In this document: piece by piece, positions 1-9,027 of the stretch | Layout of the letters: every line of letters begins with the position of its first letter | How positions within the stretch are numbered: the stretch's first letter is position 1 | Assembly: GCA_022709365.1 (NCBI GenBank) | Contig: JAKLIY010000003.1 | Coordinates: 1 to 64,000 of the forward strand | DNA: 64,000 bases | Direction: 5' to 3' | Source: Pseudomonadota bacterium | GTDB taxonomy: Bacteria > Pseudomonadota > Gammaproteobacteria > Competibacterales > Competibacteraceae | Translations under genes and position numbers: made by a program | The notes under the pieces: model-generated | Database searches by the model: none | What the model was told of the DNA's origin: nothing | Seen by the model: only the letters and a program-made list of their open reading frames with translations

Positions 1-118
1 GGCCTGGCGACCCTAGCGCGCGGGAACCACCCGACCCCATCCCGAACTCGGCCGTGAAACCGCGCCGCGCCTATGATCGTGTGAGAGTACTCATGCTAAA
101 GTCGGTCATCGCCAGGCT
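1..118 (+). rRNA. rrf: 5S ribosomal RNA
   Basis: The 5' GCCTGGCGACC and the 3' GGTCATCGCCAGGC form the closing helix I of 5S rRNA. The internal CCCGACCCCATCCCGAACTCGG block is the conserved loop B/C region. The length of about 117 nt is normal. A strong terminator follows directly, so this is the last gene of an rRNA operon whose 16S and 23S genes lie left of the window. Confidence 0.96.
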
Positions 119-128
119 CCTATTCCAT

Positions 129-160
129 AAGCCCACTGTAAACCGCAGTGGGCTTTTTTC
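129..160 (+). terminator. rho-independent terminator of the rRNA operon
   Basis: An 8-bp stem (GCCCACTG at 131-138 with CAGTGGGC at 146-153) and a 7-nt loop are followed by six T. It lies 11 nt after the 5S rRNA. The TIR-STAND gene ends on the opposite strand at 208, so the element may also act as its terminator in reverse. Confidence 0.93.
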
Positions 161-207
161 TTTGCTGAAAGAAATATGATTGGGCGAAGCAAGCTGGACA
201 CAATCGC

Positions 208-3200
208 CTACCTACTGTTCGAGGCCAATTCCTCTAAAAGCAACTGCAGTTCTACTGCATACTGATAATGCAGGTTCGGGTCGCTGGCCAGCGACGTATC
301 ACGGTCGCCGTTGAGAATCGCTCGTAGTTTGTCGATCAGCAACTTGCCAGTGGGAGGCACGTTCGGGCTGGTGGCGATTTGTTCCAGTTTGGCGACCAGC
401 ACACTGATTGTTTCCGGATTGCCGTTCCGTAATGCTTGGCTGATCTGGGCGCATAACCGGATGCCGGGATTGGTATTTTCGCCACCGGATCGCCGATAGG
501 CCAGATATTTATGGATCGCCTGCTGCCGTGCCTGATCGGCGATTTCGACATTTTTCACCGCTTGGCTGACATCGCGCAGTCCGCGTCGAATCGTCCAATT
601 GCGGGCAGTAGGGCTTTCAGGAAGATTGCATTCACTGGCGCGGTACAGTTCCTGACGGGCTTCATCGGGCCGCCGCAATTGAATCAGTACATTTGCCAGT
701 TTATTGCGGCTGGCTTCCTCGCTGCGTCCATCGCCGAGTTGCGCATACAACTCCGCCATCCGACGATAGGCCAGGACGGCTTCCTCTAGTTGGTCCAGTA
801 CCTGGTGCAGGTGGCCAACCTCGCCCAGAATTTCGGCCACGCTCCGGCGGTTACGCTGTTGTTCGTAGAGATACAGCGACTTTTGACCGGCCTGCAGCGC
901 CCGTTCCATCTGACCATCCAGTTTGTGGGCCATACTGAGTTGCCGCCAAGCTTGGGCGGTTTTTTCCGTCTGCCCCAGTGTTTCGAAGGTACGCCGGGCA
1001 GCGTCATACAGAGTGGCGGCAGCAGCGTACTTGCCCTGGCGCTGGTAAACCAGTCCCAGTTGCAGCCGATTAGCCGCACCCGTAGGACTGCCAGGATCGG
1101 CTTGAGCGAGGGCCGCTTCGTAGGCCGTGGCGGCATCCTGCAAGCGCCGCAGATAGGCCAGGCAATCGCCAATTTCAGCGTCAGCGACTGCCGCCATACG
1201 GGCGGCGCTGGAATTGCCTGCCTCCACCAAGGTCTGGAACTGCTGGCGGGCTGCCGTCAATTCCCGAACTGCTGGTTCGGCAGCGTTGGCCATTTTTAGC
1301 AATTTGCCCAGTTCAAAGTGAGTACGAGCTTGATCGTAGGGCGCGCCGGTGTAGGCATCGGCTCCCGCTTCCTGACATTGGCGCACCAGTTGCCGGGCGG
1401 CTTGCACGGCTTCTTCCAGTGATTCGCCATCGCGCAGCCGCTCAATACGCAGCCGCTCGGTTTCAAAACGGGTCCGGCTCCAACCGGGTAGCGCTTGACC
1501 CGCTCGTTCACGAGTGGCGACTGTTTCGGCCAGTGCGGCGGGAACGCCGAGATGTGCTAGCAGTTGCTCCATCTGACTGGCCAGCCGGGCAGTGCGCTCG
1601 GGCAGGGATTGCTGCTGGCAGTCCCGCAATAGGGCCAATAGATTGGGGAGTTCCAGCCGCAGTAGGCGGAGGGTTCGGACGTTATCCTTGAAATACTGCT
1701 GGTAAAGAAACGCCAGCAATTGCTCCATGGCAACGCGCCAGCGTTTCCGCCATTCTGCTCGCTGATCGGCACTCAGCCGGCTATTTAAATAGCTCGCCAG
1801 CGCTGGATCAATGCGCAGGTGGCTATAACCCTCATCTTCGGCCAGATTTAACGCGATCAACCGCTCGCATAGCGCATCAGTGGTCAGGTTATCGAGTTCC
1901 AGGGCATGGCCCAGCGCCAGACGATTGATCCCGCCTTTGGTGAAGGCCAGGATAGCCAGTCGTTCCCGGTCGCTCGCAGATAGCCGATTCAGGGCCAGTT
2001 CTATCTCCAGGTAAAGCGGCCATTGGAGGTCATCGCCCTGACGGCGCAGCAGTTCGGAGCGGATAGTGCGGAGATGCTCCAGAGCGGCGCTGACGCCCCG
2101 GTCGCCGATTTCATGAGCCAGGCGCCGCACTGCGCCGGGATGGCCGCCGACCAGGGTGACCAGTTCGCACAAGGGCTGGAAGCTGTTGCTGCTGTCGGCG
2201 GCAGGCGGGATCTCGCCAGTCACGGTCAGGGTTCGGCTCATCAAGGTAATGGCATCCTGATCATCGAGGGGACCCAGGACGATCTCTCGCCAAGGTGCAG
2301 CGAAGGCAGGCGGCCCCAATCGGCCAAGTCCCAGCAGTCGTAGTTTTGGCCATTCATTGAGCAGTTTTTTCCAGAAAAGCTGGAACATCTCATCGTGTTC
2401 CGCGGGCCACTGTTCCATCTGGTCGAGTACGATCAACGTCGATTGGGTATGCCGCGTTTGCCAGAGATGATCCACGGCTTGCCACAGATTCGGATAACTG
2501 GCGACGGTCCAGTGGTGACCATTGGCTAGCAGTTGCTGGCCCAGACTTTCCACCAGGGTGCGCAGCTCGCCAGCGTCTTCATCCCGTAAGTAAGCAATAT
2601 GCGGGTAACGACCGCAGCGCATTAGCCAGGTCGCCAGCGCAGCCGCAGTTGCGGTTTTGCCGCAACCGCCGGGTCCTCGGATAAAAATGGCGGTGTGATG
2701 GGCGAGCAACCGTTCCAGGATTAGCAGGTTACGTCCGCGTCCGACAAAACCTGTAGGTGGCGGTTCGGGCAGCCGACCCACTGAGCCTGCACCACTCTGG
2801 TTGAGCAGTCGCCGCCACAGGTCCAGCGGAGGGCGTAGCGCCAATCGCGGATCCTGGTGGCCGAGATAGAGTTGGACGGCGAACCAGTCGTGGAGATGAA
2901 CCCCGCCGCCACCTAATCCCTGGGCGCGGTAACTGTCGCTGGCCAGTCGACGCTGACCGGCGAGAACCGCCTGACTGACCCGGGCACCCCGCAGTAATTC
3001 TTCGTGGAACGCCCCCCAGAACCGGCGCAGAGCGTCCGCTGGAGTATTGGGATGAATGGTTATGACGGCTGCAGTACCTGTCGCCAGCAGAGTGGCCGCC
3101 AGCGCGGCGGCGGCAGGACCAGCGCCGGTTAGGACCACCAGGCGGATGCGATAGGTCGCCAGCAGGGAGGCCAGCATCGGAACCGGCATGAATTCAGCTT

Positions 3201-4449
3201 CGCGGTACTTGGCCGTTGGGGAGTCCGGATCGGCTTCAAACGCGAATAGCGGTACATCTGCAGGGGTTGTGGATCGCAGATAGCCGTCCAGATGCAGAGC
3301 GAAGAAGGGGCGTCCTGCCGCCCAGTCCTCGTTCAATTCCTTTTCCAGCGCGGTCTGGGTCGGCGGCGCCAGCACCCGTACCTCGACTAGCCCACCCAGG
3401 CTCTTCAAAGCCTCGAACAGCGGTAATGCACTGCGCCGATGGTCGGGATGCCCCGTGGGTTCGGTATCGGGGCGCGGGTTGACCATCAAGAGTCGCAGGG
3501 GAACCGGGGCCGGGAGAGTGGGATCGCCGCCGCCAGGCAGCCGGCGCAGAAACTCGATAGGTTGCTTGCTCTGAACGAGGAAGCCGGTCGGATCATGGAG
3601 CAGTTCCCAGGGCAACGCCAGCAGGTTGACGGCGTTCGGATCAGCTACATCGGCTTGGATGGTCAGCCGACGTTCACGGAAGTCCATCCAGTCGGTGATC
3701 AGGGTCTGCAACTCGGGATTAGCAAGTGTGGCCTGATACAGGGCACGGCCGCATTTCGCCAGCAGGGCGTCGATGTGGCGGGCGAATTGCCGTACGGTGT
3801 CGATGGGCCAGCGGGGATGATCCTGCCAATACCAGCGCAAGGTTCGATCCGGGACTGGCGACGGCAAGGGACCGACCATTGCCTCGGCGCTGGTGGAAGG
3901 CGTTGACTCGGGACCGTGATTCAGGCGGGCGGTGAGGGGCCGGCGTCCCATTGGTTCGGCATCCATCGGGCCAAAAGTTAAAGCCAGTTCCACCAAGGAC
4001 GAGGGACTGCGGTCGGCGTCGAAGAGCGGCGGCGCACCCAATGCGGCTAATAAAGCTGGCAGCGCCGCACCCAGTCCTTCGGCGGTCAGGCCAATGGGCG
4101 CGGTCGGCGGCAGGGGCGTGAACCAGCGGTTGAGAATGGCTGGATCCACGCCGGGCAGCAACAGTGGAATCACCCGGTACGTATCGGCCCGCCGCCGTTC
4201 CGCTTCCTGGGCCATTTCGATTTCCCGACGCAACCAGGCTTGATCGCCGGTGTTCAACCCGATGACCACGATGACTTGCCGGGCCTGTTCGATCACCCAG
4301 CGGACGTCTGGGGCGAGGCGCTCGCTGCCACGCAATTGGCGACTGTCGCGCCAGACCGGGAGGCGGCTGGTTTCCAGCGCCAGCCCTAAATCCCGGGCAA
4401 AATCATTTTCGGTAAAGGCGTGACAAATGAAGACAGGAGCAGCAGCCAT
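208..4449 (-). CDS. TIR - degenerate CHAT - STAND NTPase - TPR protein
   Basis: 1413 residues. Residues 5-110 are a TIR domain that keeps the W72-x3-E76 motif, E76 matching the catalytic Glu of NAD-cleaving bacterial TIRs. Residues 200-530 have the CHAT (caspase-like) fold pattern, but the catalytic His of the usual HxDGHG motif is Tyr390 and the usual Cys of the LxxC strand is Ala443, so it is probably not a protease. A P-loop (GPGGCGKT, 592-599) opens a STAND-type NTPase of 600-930. The rest is helical TPR-like repeats. By analogy with other TIR-STAND proteins it may be a ligand-sensing defence ATPase whose TIR acts on NAD+; that is inference. It is a monocistronic gene divergent from hsp20, with start ATG at 4449. 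Confidence 0.85.
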   Translation of the reverse strand: MAAAPVFICHAFTENDFARDLGLALETSRLPVWRDSRQLRGSERLAPDVRWVIEQARQVIVVIGLNTGDQAWLRREIEMAQEAERRRADTYRVIPLLLPGVDPAILNRWFTPLPPTAPIGLTAEGLGAALPALLAALGAPPLFDADRSPSSLVELALTFGPMDAEPMGRRPLTARLNHGPESTPSTSAEAMVGPLPSPVPDRTLRWYWQDHPRWPIDTVRQFARHIDALLAKCGRALYQATLANPELQTLITDWMDFRERRLTIQADVADPNAVNLLALPWELLHDPTGFLVQSKQPIEFLRRLPGGGDPTLPAPVPLRLLMVNPRPDTEPTGHPDHRRSALPLFEALKSLGGLVEVRVLAPPTQTALEKELNEDWAAGRPFFALHLDGYLRSTTPADVPLFAFEADPDSPTAKYREAEFMPVPMLASLLATYRIRLVVLTGAGPAAAALAATLLATGTAAVITIHPNTPADALRRFWGAFHEELLRGARVSQAVLAGQRRLASDSYRAQGLGGGGVHLHDWFAVQLYLGHQDPRLALRPPLDLWRRLLNQSGAGSVGRLPEPPPTGFVGRGRNLLILERLLAHHTAIFIRGPGGCGKTATAAALATWLMRCGRYPHIAYLRDEDAGELRTLVESLGQQLLANGHHWTVASYPNLWQAVDHLWQTRHTQSTLIVLDQMEQWPAEHDEMFQLFWKKLLNEWPKLRLLGLGRLGPPAFAAPWREIVLGPLDDQDAITLMSRTLTVTGEIPPAADSSNSFQPLCELVTLVGGHPGAVRRLAHEIGDRGVSAALEHLRTIRSELLRRQGDDLQWPLYLEIELALNRLSASDRERLAILAFTKGGINRLALGHALELDNLTTDALCERLIALNLAEDEGYSHLRIDPALASYLNSRLSADQRAEWRKRWRVAMEQLLAFLYQQYFKDNVRTLRLLRLELPNLLALLRDCQQQSLPERTARLASQMEQLLAHLGVPAALAETVATRERAGQALPGWSRTRFETERLRIERLRDGESLEEAVQAARQLVRQCQEAGADAYTGAPYDQARTHFELGKLLKMANAAEPAVRELTAARQQFQTLVEAGNSSAARMAAVADAEIGDCLAYLRRLQDAATAYEAALAQADPGSPTGAANRLQLGLVYQRQGKYAAAATLYDAARRTFETLGQTEKTAQAWRQLSMAHKLDGQMERALQAGQKSLYLYEQQRNRRSVAEILGEVGHLHQVLDQLEEAVLAYRRMAELYAQLGDGRSEEASRNKLANVLIQLRRPDEARQELYRASECNLPESPTARNWTIRRGLRDVSQAVKNVEIADQARQQAIHKYLAYRRSGGENTNPGIRLCAQISQALRNGNPETISVLVAKLEQIATSPNVPPTGKLLIDKLRAILNGDRDTSLASDPNLHYQYAVELQLLLEELASNSR

Positions 4450-4520
4450 CGGGCGATTCCGGGCAACGGGGAAAAGAGAGGAATATGAACATAGCGTAGC
4501 GCAAAAGACGGTCAGAGGGA

Positions 4521-4548
4521 CTTGAAAATCATCGATTCATCCCCATTT
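4521..4548 (+). promoter_or_regulatory. sigma-32 (RpoH) heat-shock promoter of hsp20
   Basis: CTTGAAA (4521-4527) and CCCCATTT (4541-4548) are separated by 13 nt. This is close to the consensus CTTGAAA-N13-17-CCCCATNT for RpoH promoters. It lies 68 nt upstream of a small heat-shock protein gene, where such a promoter is expected. Confidence 0.88.
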
Positions 4549-4565
4549 CTCCATCGAGAGCAAAG

Positions 4566-4583
4566 GGCGTTCAGCGGAACGCC
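4566..4583 (+). promoter_or_regulatory. hairpin in the hsp20 5' leader
   Basis: GGCGTTC (4566-4572) pairs perfectly with GAACGCC (4577-4583) around an AGCG tetraloop, inside the predicted untranslated leader. The Shine-Dalgarno AGGAGG (4604-4609) lies 20 nt further on and is not part of this stem. A role in stability or temperature sensing is only a possibility. Confidence 0.4.
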
Positions 4584-4616
4584 AGAATCTGAAACCCAAC
4601 GAGAGGAGGCGCTACG

Positions 4617-5057
4617 ATGGCACTGATGCGCTACGAACCCTTGAATCTGCTGAATCAGCTACAGCGGGAAATGAACCGGCTGTTCGAGAGCAGTCGGCTG
4701 GGAGATGAAGAAACCGGTCACTTGCTGGCCGACTGGGCACCGGCAGTGGATATTAAGGAAGAGCCGAACCAGTTCGTCATTCACGCCGATTTGCCGGGCG
4801 TTGACGTCAAGGACATTGATATCACCCTGGAGAACGGGGTGTTGACCCTGAAAGGCCAGCGGGCGTCCGAGAAGAAAGAGGAAACCGAGAATTACCGCCG
4901 GGTTGAGCGGGTTCGCGGAACGTTCCTGCGACGGTTCTCGCTCCCGGATGCGGTAGACGCCGAAAAGGTGGCCGCCAAGTGCAAGGATGGGGTGCTGGAA
5001 CTAGTCGTTCCGAAGCGCGAAGCGGCCCAGCCTCGCCGAATCGCGATTGAAGGCTGA
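4617..5057 (+). CDS. small heat-shock protein, Hsp20/alpha-crystallin family
   Basis: 146 residues, usual for bacterial class A sHSPs. It is a cytosolic ATP-independent holdase that binds unfolding proteins. Residues 40-135 form the alpha-crystallin beta-sandwich with the conserved segments VDIKEEPNQFVIHADLPGV and A-x-x-x-x-GVLEL near the C-terminus. The C-terminal tail carries R-R-I-A-I, a variant of the I-x-I oligomer contact. The start ATG has an AGGAGG ribosome site 7 nt upstream, and a sigma-32 promoter precedes it, so heat induction is expected. Close to the Hsp20 paralogs common in Proteobacteria; no symbol is given because ibpA-type identity is not clear. Confidence 0.95.
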   Translation: MALMRYEPLNLLNQLQREMNRLFESSRLGDEETGHLLADWAPAVDIKEEPNQFVIHADLPGVDVKDIDITLENGVLTLKGQRASEKKEETENYRRVERVRGTFLRRFSLPDAVDAEKVAAKCKDGVLELVVPKREAAQPRRIAIEG

Positions 5058-5089
5058 TCGAGGCATAACCTCGGTTGCCCCCTAAACCA

Positions 5090-5119
5090 GCCCACTCCCC
5101 GCAACGAGGGGTGGGCGTT
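5090..5119 (+). terminator. probable terminator between hsp20 and ptsP
   Basis: CCCAC(T)CCCC and GGGGTGGG pair with one bulge around GCAACGA and are followed by only three T. It sits 33 nt after the hsp20 stop and just before the end of the convergent ptsP gene. Confidence 0.5.
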
Positions 5120-5141
5120 TGACATCCAGGGGTGAGAGCGG

Positions 5142-7409
5142 TCAAGCGGATTCTCGCACGATCTCTCCTAACCCCGCCTGCCGAAGCGCATCATTGATTA
5201 ATCGGCGAACTTGGGCGGTCGTGTCCAATGTCATCGCCTGTTGCGCCAAGTTGCGCGCTCCGTCCAGTGTAAAACTGCGAATTGCCCATTTCACCCGTGG
5301 CACACTGACCGTGCCAGCGCTCAGACTGTCGACACCCATCCCCAGCAGCAGCACCGCCGCGCCCGGATCAGCCGCCATTTCGCCGCACAGATTCACTGGC
5401 CGTTCGGCTTGGTGACCTTCGGCAATGATGTGGGTGATCGCCTTGAGCATCGCCGGATGCAGGTTATCGTACAGCCCGGCCACCCGGGCATTGTCCCGAT
5501 CCACTGCCAGCATGTACTGGGTCAGGTCATTGGTGCCGACCGATAAAAAATCGACCCGCCGCGCCAGTTGCCCGGCCTGCCAAACGGCAGAGGGAATTTC
5601 AATCATCACGCCCACCTCCGGTCGCGCTGCTGGCCAGCCTTCCTCCTGTAATTCCTGATGGGCGCGTTCTAGCAATCTTAGCGCTTCGTCAACCTCTTCG
5701 ACGGTGGTGATCATCGGGAACAGGATACGCAGGTTGTTCAAGCCCGCATTGGCGCGCAGCATGGCCCGCAACTGAGTCAGGAAGAGGTCCGGGTGATCGA
5801 GGGTGAAGCGCATCCCGCGCCAGCCAAGAAAGGGATTGTTTTCCTCGATCTTGAAGTAAGGCAGAGTCTTGTCACCGCCGATATCCAAGGTGCGCATAAC
5901 GACCGGCTGTGGGGTAAAAGACGCTAGCATTTGCCGATAGATATCGCATTGCTCGTCCTCACTGGGGAACGATTCGCGCACCATAAAGGCAAATTCGGTG
6001 CGATACAAGCCGACACCCTCCGCGCCACAATCCTGCGCAGCGGCGATGTCCGTGAGTAAACCAGCCTTAACGTAGAGCGGAATCCGATGACCGTCGCAGG
6101 TGATGGCCGGCAGGTTGCGTAGCTCCTGCAATTCCACCGTCAGTTCCGCCTCGGCGGCGAGCAGTTGCTGATATTCCTCGCGCAGCGCCGGATCGGGGTT
6201 GAGATAGACCCGGCCCTGATAGCCATCCACGATAATGCTGCTGCCCTCGAAGCGACCCAGCGGACGGTCGCCCAGGCCCATGACCGCCGGGATGCCCATC
6301 GCCCGGGCTAACAGGGCGACATGCGACAAGGCGGAACCCCGCAAACAAACGATGCCAGCCAGCCGGTCCGGCGGCACCGCCGCCAGATGCGCTACACTCA
6401 TTTCCTCGGCGACCAGGATGCAATGTTCCGCCGCCAGTTCCGGTAACTGGGCGGGGCCAGCGCGCAAGTGATTCAACACCCGCCGACCCAGATCGCGGAT
6501 GTCCTCAGCGCGAGCGCTGAGATAGGGATCTTCGGCTTGTTCCAGCAGCCGAATCCGGGACTGAATCGCATCACGCCAAGCGGCGGGCGCCCAGCAACCA
6601 GCTTCCATGCGGGTCCGCGTATCGGTTAGCAAACTGTCGCTGCTCAGCATCATCCGGTAGACGGTAAAAAGCGCTTGTTCAGTCGGCGGCAGCAGGGGCG
6701 CCAATCGGTCGCTGGCAGCGCGCAACTCCTGTTCAACGGCGGCAATGGCAGCCTGGAACGCGGCGATCTCGGCAGCGGGATCAGTCGCTGGACGGTCGGG
6801 TACATCGTCGAGGTCGGCTAGCAGGTGCGGGATGGTGACCGTGCCGATGGCGACTCCAGGAGCACCCGCTACTCCTTGCAGGGCGCGGTTGCCTGTGATC
6901 AGGGGATTCAGCAGTTCCTGGGTCGCGCCGCTGAGAATGGCGTGATTCAAAGTGCTGGCCAGTTGCGCCGCGATAGTGACCAGGAAATCCACTTCGGCGG
7001 GCTGAAATTGGCGAGTAGCGGTATCCTGGATGATCAGCACCCCCAGCACTCGCCGGTACTGGATCAGCGGGACACCCAGAAAAGCGTGGTAGCTCTCCTC
7101 GCACACTTCACAAACCGGATGGAAGCGCGGATGGTGCGGTGCATCGGGCAAATTCAGGGGTTCCTGCCGTTCGGCCACCAGTCCGATCAAGCCTTGCTGG
7201 CGATTCAGCCGTACCCGGCCCACCGCTTGGGGATTCAGCCCGGCAGTCGCCATCAGCACATATTCACGGTTGTCCTCATCGGCCAGATAGACGGTGCAGG
7301 CCGCGACGCGCATTGCATCCCGAATCCGGTTGACCGTGATCGCCAGCGCGCTGGGCAGGTCCGGCGCGGCGCTGACATCCTGGACGATACGGCGGAGGGT
7401 TTCGAGCAT
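5142..7409 (-). CDS. ptsP: PtsP, phosphoenolpyruvate-protein phosphotransferase (EI-Ntr)
   Basis: First enzyme of the nitrogen phosphotransferase system: it takes phosphate from PEP and passes it to NPr (PtsO). An N-terminal GAF domain (about 15-155) precedes the enzyme I part. The phospho-histidine is H363 in GSALSHVALLARAMGIP, and the PEP-binding C-terminal barrel contains SVGTNDLTQY and the CGEMA loop. The open frame extends upstream to 7640, but the start at 7409 fits better: the protein then begins MLETLRRIV, as E. coli PtsP begins MLTRLREIV, and a GGAAGGAA ribosome site precedes it. The result is 755 residues, family-typical. ptsO and ptsN are not in the window. Divergent from fieF across a 258-bp spacer. 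Confidence 0.95.
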   Translation of the reverse strand: MLETLRRIVQDVSAAPDLPSALAITVNRIRDAMRVAACTVYLADEDNREYVLMATAGLNPQAVGRVRLNRQQGLIGLVAERQEPLNLPDAPHHPRFHPVCEVCEESYHAFLGVPLIQYRRVLGVLIIQDTATRQFQPAEVDFLVTIAAQLASTLNHAILSGATQELLNPLITGNRALQGVAGAPGVAIGTVTIPHLLADLDDVPDRPATDPAAEIAAFQAAIAAVEQELRAASDRLAPLLPPTEQALFTVYRMMLSSDSLLTDTRTRMEAGCWAPAAWRDAIQSRIRLLEQAEDPYLSARAEDIRDLGRRVLNHLRAGPAQLPELAAEHCILVAEEMSVAHLAAVPPDRLAGIVCLRGSALSHVALLARAMGIPAVMGLGDRPLGRFEGSSIIVDGYQGRVYLNPDPALREEYQQLLAAEAELTVELQELRNLPAITCDGHRIPLYVKAGLLTDIAAAQDCGAEGVGLYRTEFAFMVRESFPSEDEQCDIYRQMLASFTPQPVVMRTLDIGGDKTLPYFKIEENNPFLGWRGMRFTLDHPDLFLTQLRAMLRANAGLNNLRILFPMITTVEEVDEALRLLERAHQELQEEGWPAARPEVGVMIEIPSAVWQAGQLARRVDFLSVGTNDLTQYMLAVDRDNARVAGLYDNLHPAMLKAITHIIAEGHQAERPVNLCGEMAADPGAAVLLLGMGVDSLSAGTVSVPRVKWAIRSFTLDGARNLAQQAMTLDTTAQVRRLINDALRQAGLGEIVRESA

Positions 7410-7667
7410 AGGGGAAAATTCCTTCCGGCTGGAAATGGTTCGGAATACAGCATACGTCGCCACCATAGATTGAGATAGCGCTAAGTAATTGAATAGATGA
7501 TGTATCAAGATTACAACTCCTCTATCCACGTGGCTCCTGCTGGATCCCGGGTTATGAATAGATAACACGGTGCTTAGGGTTGCTTTCTCGTTCAATGGTT
7601 CAGCCGCATGGGAAACGGAAGGCGAGTAGAATGCTAGCAAATCAGTCCTTAAATTGAGTGTAATCGC

Positions 7668-8588
7668 ATGAATGATGAGACGCAGATAACTATCGATCCG
7701 GCGCGAGCGGGCCGCTTGCTGCGATGGGCGACTTACGCCTCAGTGGCCACTGCCATGATCCTGATTGCGGGAAAACTGGCGGCGGCGCTGATGACGGGAT
7801 CGGTCAGCGTTCTGGCGTCGCTGGTGGATTCGATGATGGATGCCGCGGCGTCGATCATTAACCTGCTGGCGGTGCATTATGCTCTGCAACCACCCGACCA
7901 CGATCATCGCTTCGGCCATGGCAAAGCCGAGCCGCTGGCCGGGTTGGTGCAAGCCGCGTTTATCACCGGTTCGGCGGTGTTTCTGATCCTGCACGCTGTG
8001 GATCGGCTCGTGCATCCGCAACCTTTGAATGCGGGACTGGTGGGCGTTGGGGTGCTGGTCTTCTCGATGGTCGCGACCGGAGTCTTGTTGTTGTTCCAGC
8101 ATTATGTCATCCGCCTGACCCAATCCACGGCGATCCGGGCGGATGCGCTGCATTATGCCACTGATTTGCTGACCAATGGCGCAACCATCATGGCTTTGGG
8201 GCTGGCGATGCTGGGCTGGCCCATCGTCGATCCGATATTCGCCATTGGCATCGCTTTGTACATTCTCTACAGCGCTGGGCAGATTGGCCACGAATCCGTC
8301 CAGTTGCTCATGGATCGGGAATTGCCGCCAGAGGTGCATGCCCGCATTAAAGAGATCGTGCGCGGCCATCCGCTGGTGCGTGGCGTCCATGATGTGCGCA
8401 CCCGCAAATCCGGGCCAACGTATTTCATCCAGTTGCATCTGATGTTGGATGATCAGATGCCGCTGGTGGATGCGCATCGGGTAACGGATGAAGTCGAAAC
8501 CGCCATCCTGAACGTCTTTCCTAACGCTGATGTGCTGATTCATGAAGATCCGGCCAGCGAAGCGCCACCGGAACCCTTGCCGGGGTGA
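7668..8588 (+). CDS. fieF: FieF/YiiP-type cation diffusion facilitator
   Basis: 306 residues. Inner-membrane Zn2+/Fe2+ : H+ antiporter that exports metal. The sequence follows E. coli FieF throughout: six membrane segments, then a cytosolic ferredoxin-like domain. The transport-site residues are present as D54, D58, H162 and D166 (D45, D49, H153 and D157 in E. coli YiiP), in LVDSMMDAAAS and ADALHYATD. The intersubunit HDHRFGHGKAE segment follows TM2. It is divergent from ptsP. fdxA begins 88 nt downstream on the same strand but appears to have its own ribosome site, so co-transcription is uncertain. Confidence 0.94.
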   Translation: MNDETQITIDPARAGRLLRWATYASVATAMILIAGKLAAALMTGSVSVLASLVDSMMDAAASIINLLAVHYALQPPDHDHRFGHGKAEPLAGLVQAAFITGSAVFLILHAVDRLVHPQPLNAGLVGVGVLVFSMVATGVLLLFQHYVIRLTQSTAIRADALHYATDLLTNGATIMALGLAMLGWPIVDPIFAIGIALYILYSAGQIGHESVQLLMDRELPPEVHARIKEIVRGHPLVRGVHDVRTRKSGPTYFIQLHLMLDDQMPLVDAHRVTDEVETAILNVFPNADVLIHEDPASEAPPEPLPG

Positions 8589-8676
8589 AAAGCGAATTCT
8601 TTTTTCCCGTGCCTACGCCGGGGAATCGCGGTTAAGATAGTTTCATTCTGTTTCCGGCTACTCAGGAGATTGCCTC

Positions 8677-9027
8677 ATGACTTTTGTCGTTACCGAAAAC
8701 TGCATCAAATGCAAGTACACCGACTGTGTAGAAGTCTGTCCAGTGGACTGCTTCCACGAAGGACCGAACTTCCTGGTCATCGACCCTGATGAATGCATCG
8801 ACTGTACGTTGTGCGAGCCGGAATGTCCGGCGCAGGCGATTTTTGCCGAGGATGATCTGCCAGCGGATCAGCAACAATTCCTCGCGCTCAACGCCGAGTT
8901 GACCAAACAATGGCCGGTGATCACTACCCGGAAGGAGCCGCCACCTGATGCAACGGACTGGGATGGTAAGCCCGATAAATTGCAGTATCTGGATACGCTA
9001 ATGCCTGTGGAAATTCGATATGAGTGA
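8677..9027 (+). CDS. fdxA: FdxA, 7Fe-8S ferredoxin
   Basis: 116 residues, small soluble electron carrier. Cysteines C9, C12, C17, C21 and C25 near the N-terminus and C40, C43, C46 and C50 in [13 protein letters not shown] give the one 3Fe-4S plus one 4Fe-4S arrangement of the seven-iron FdxA family, which has a long C-terminal tail after the clusters. An AGGAG ribosome site lies 8 nt before the ATG at 8677. Its last 8 bases overlap the start of cnoX, which suggests translational coupling. Confidence 0.95.
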   Translation: MTFVVTENCIKCKYTDCVEVCPVDCFHEGPNFLVIDPDECIDCTLCEPECPAQAIFAEDDLPADQQQFLALNAELTKQWPVITTRKEPPPDATDWDGKPDKLQYLDTLMPVEIRYE

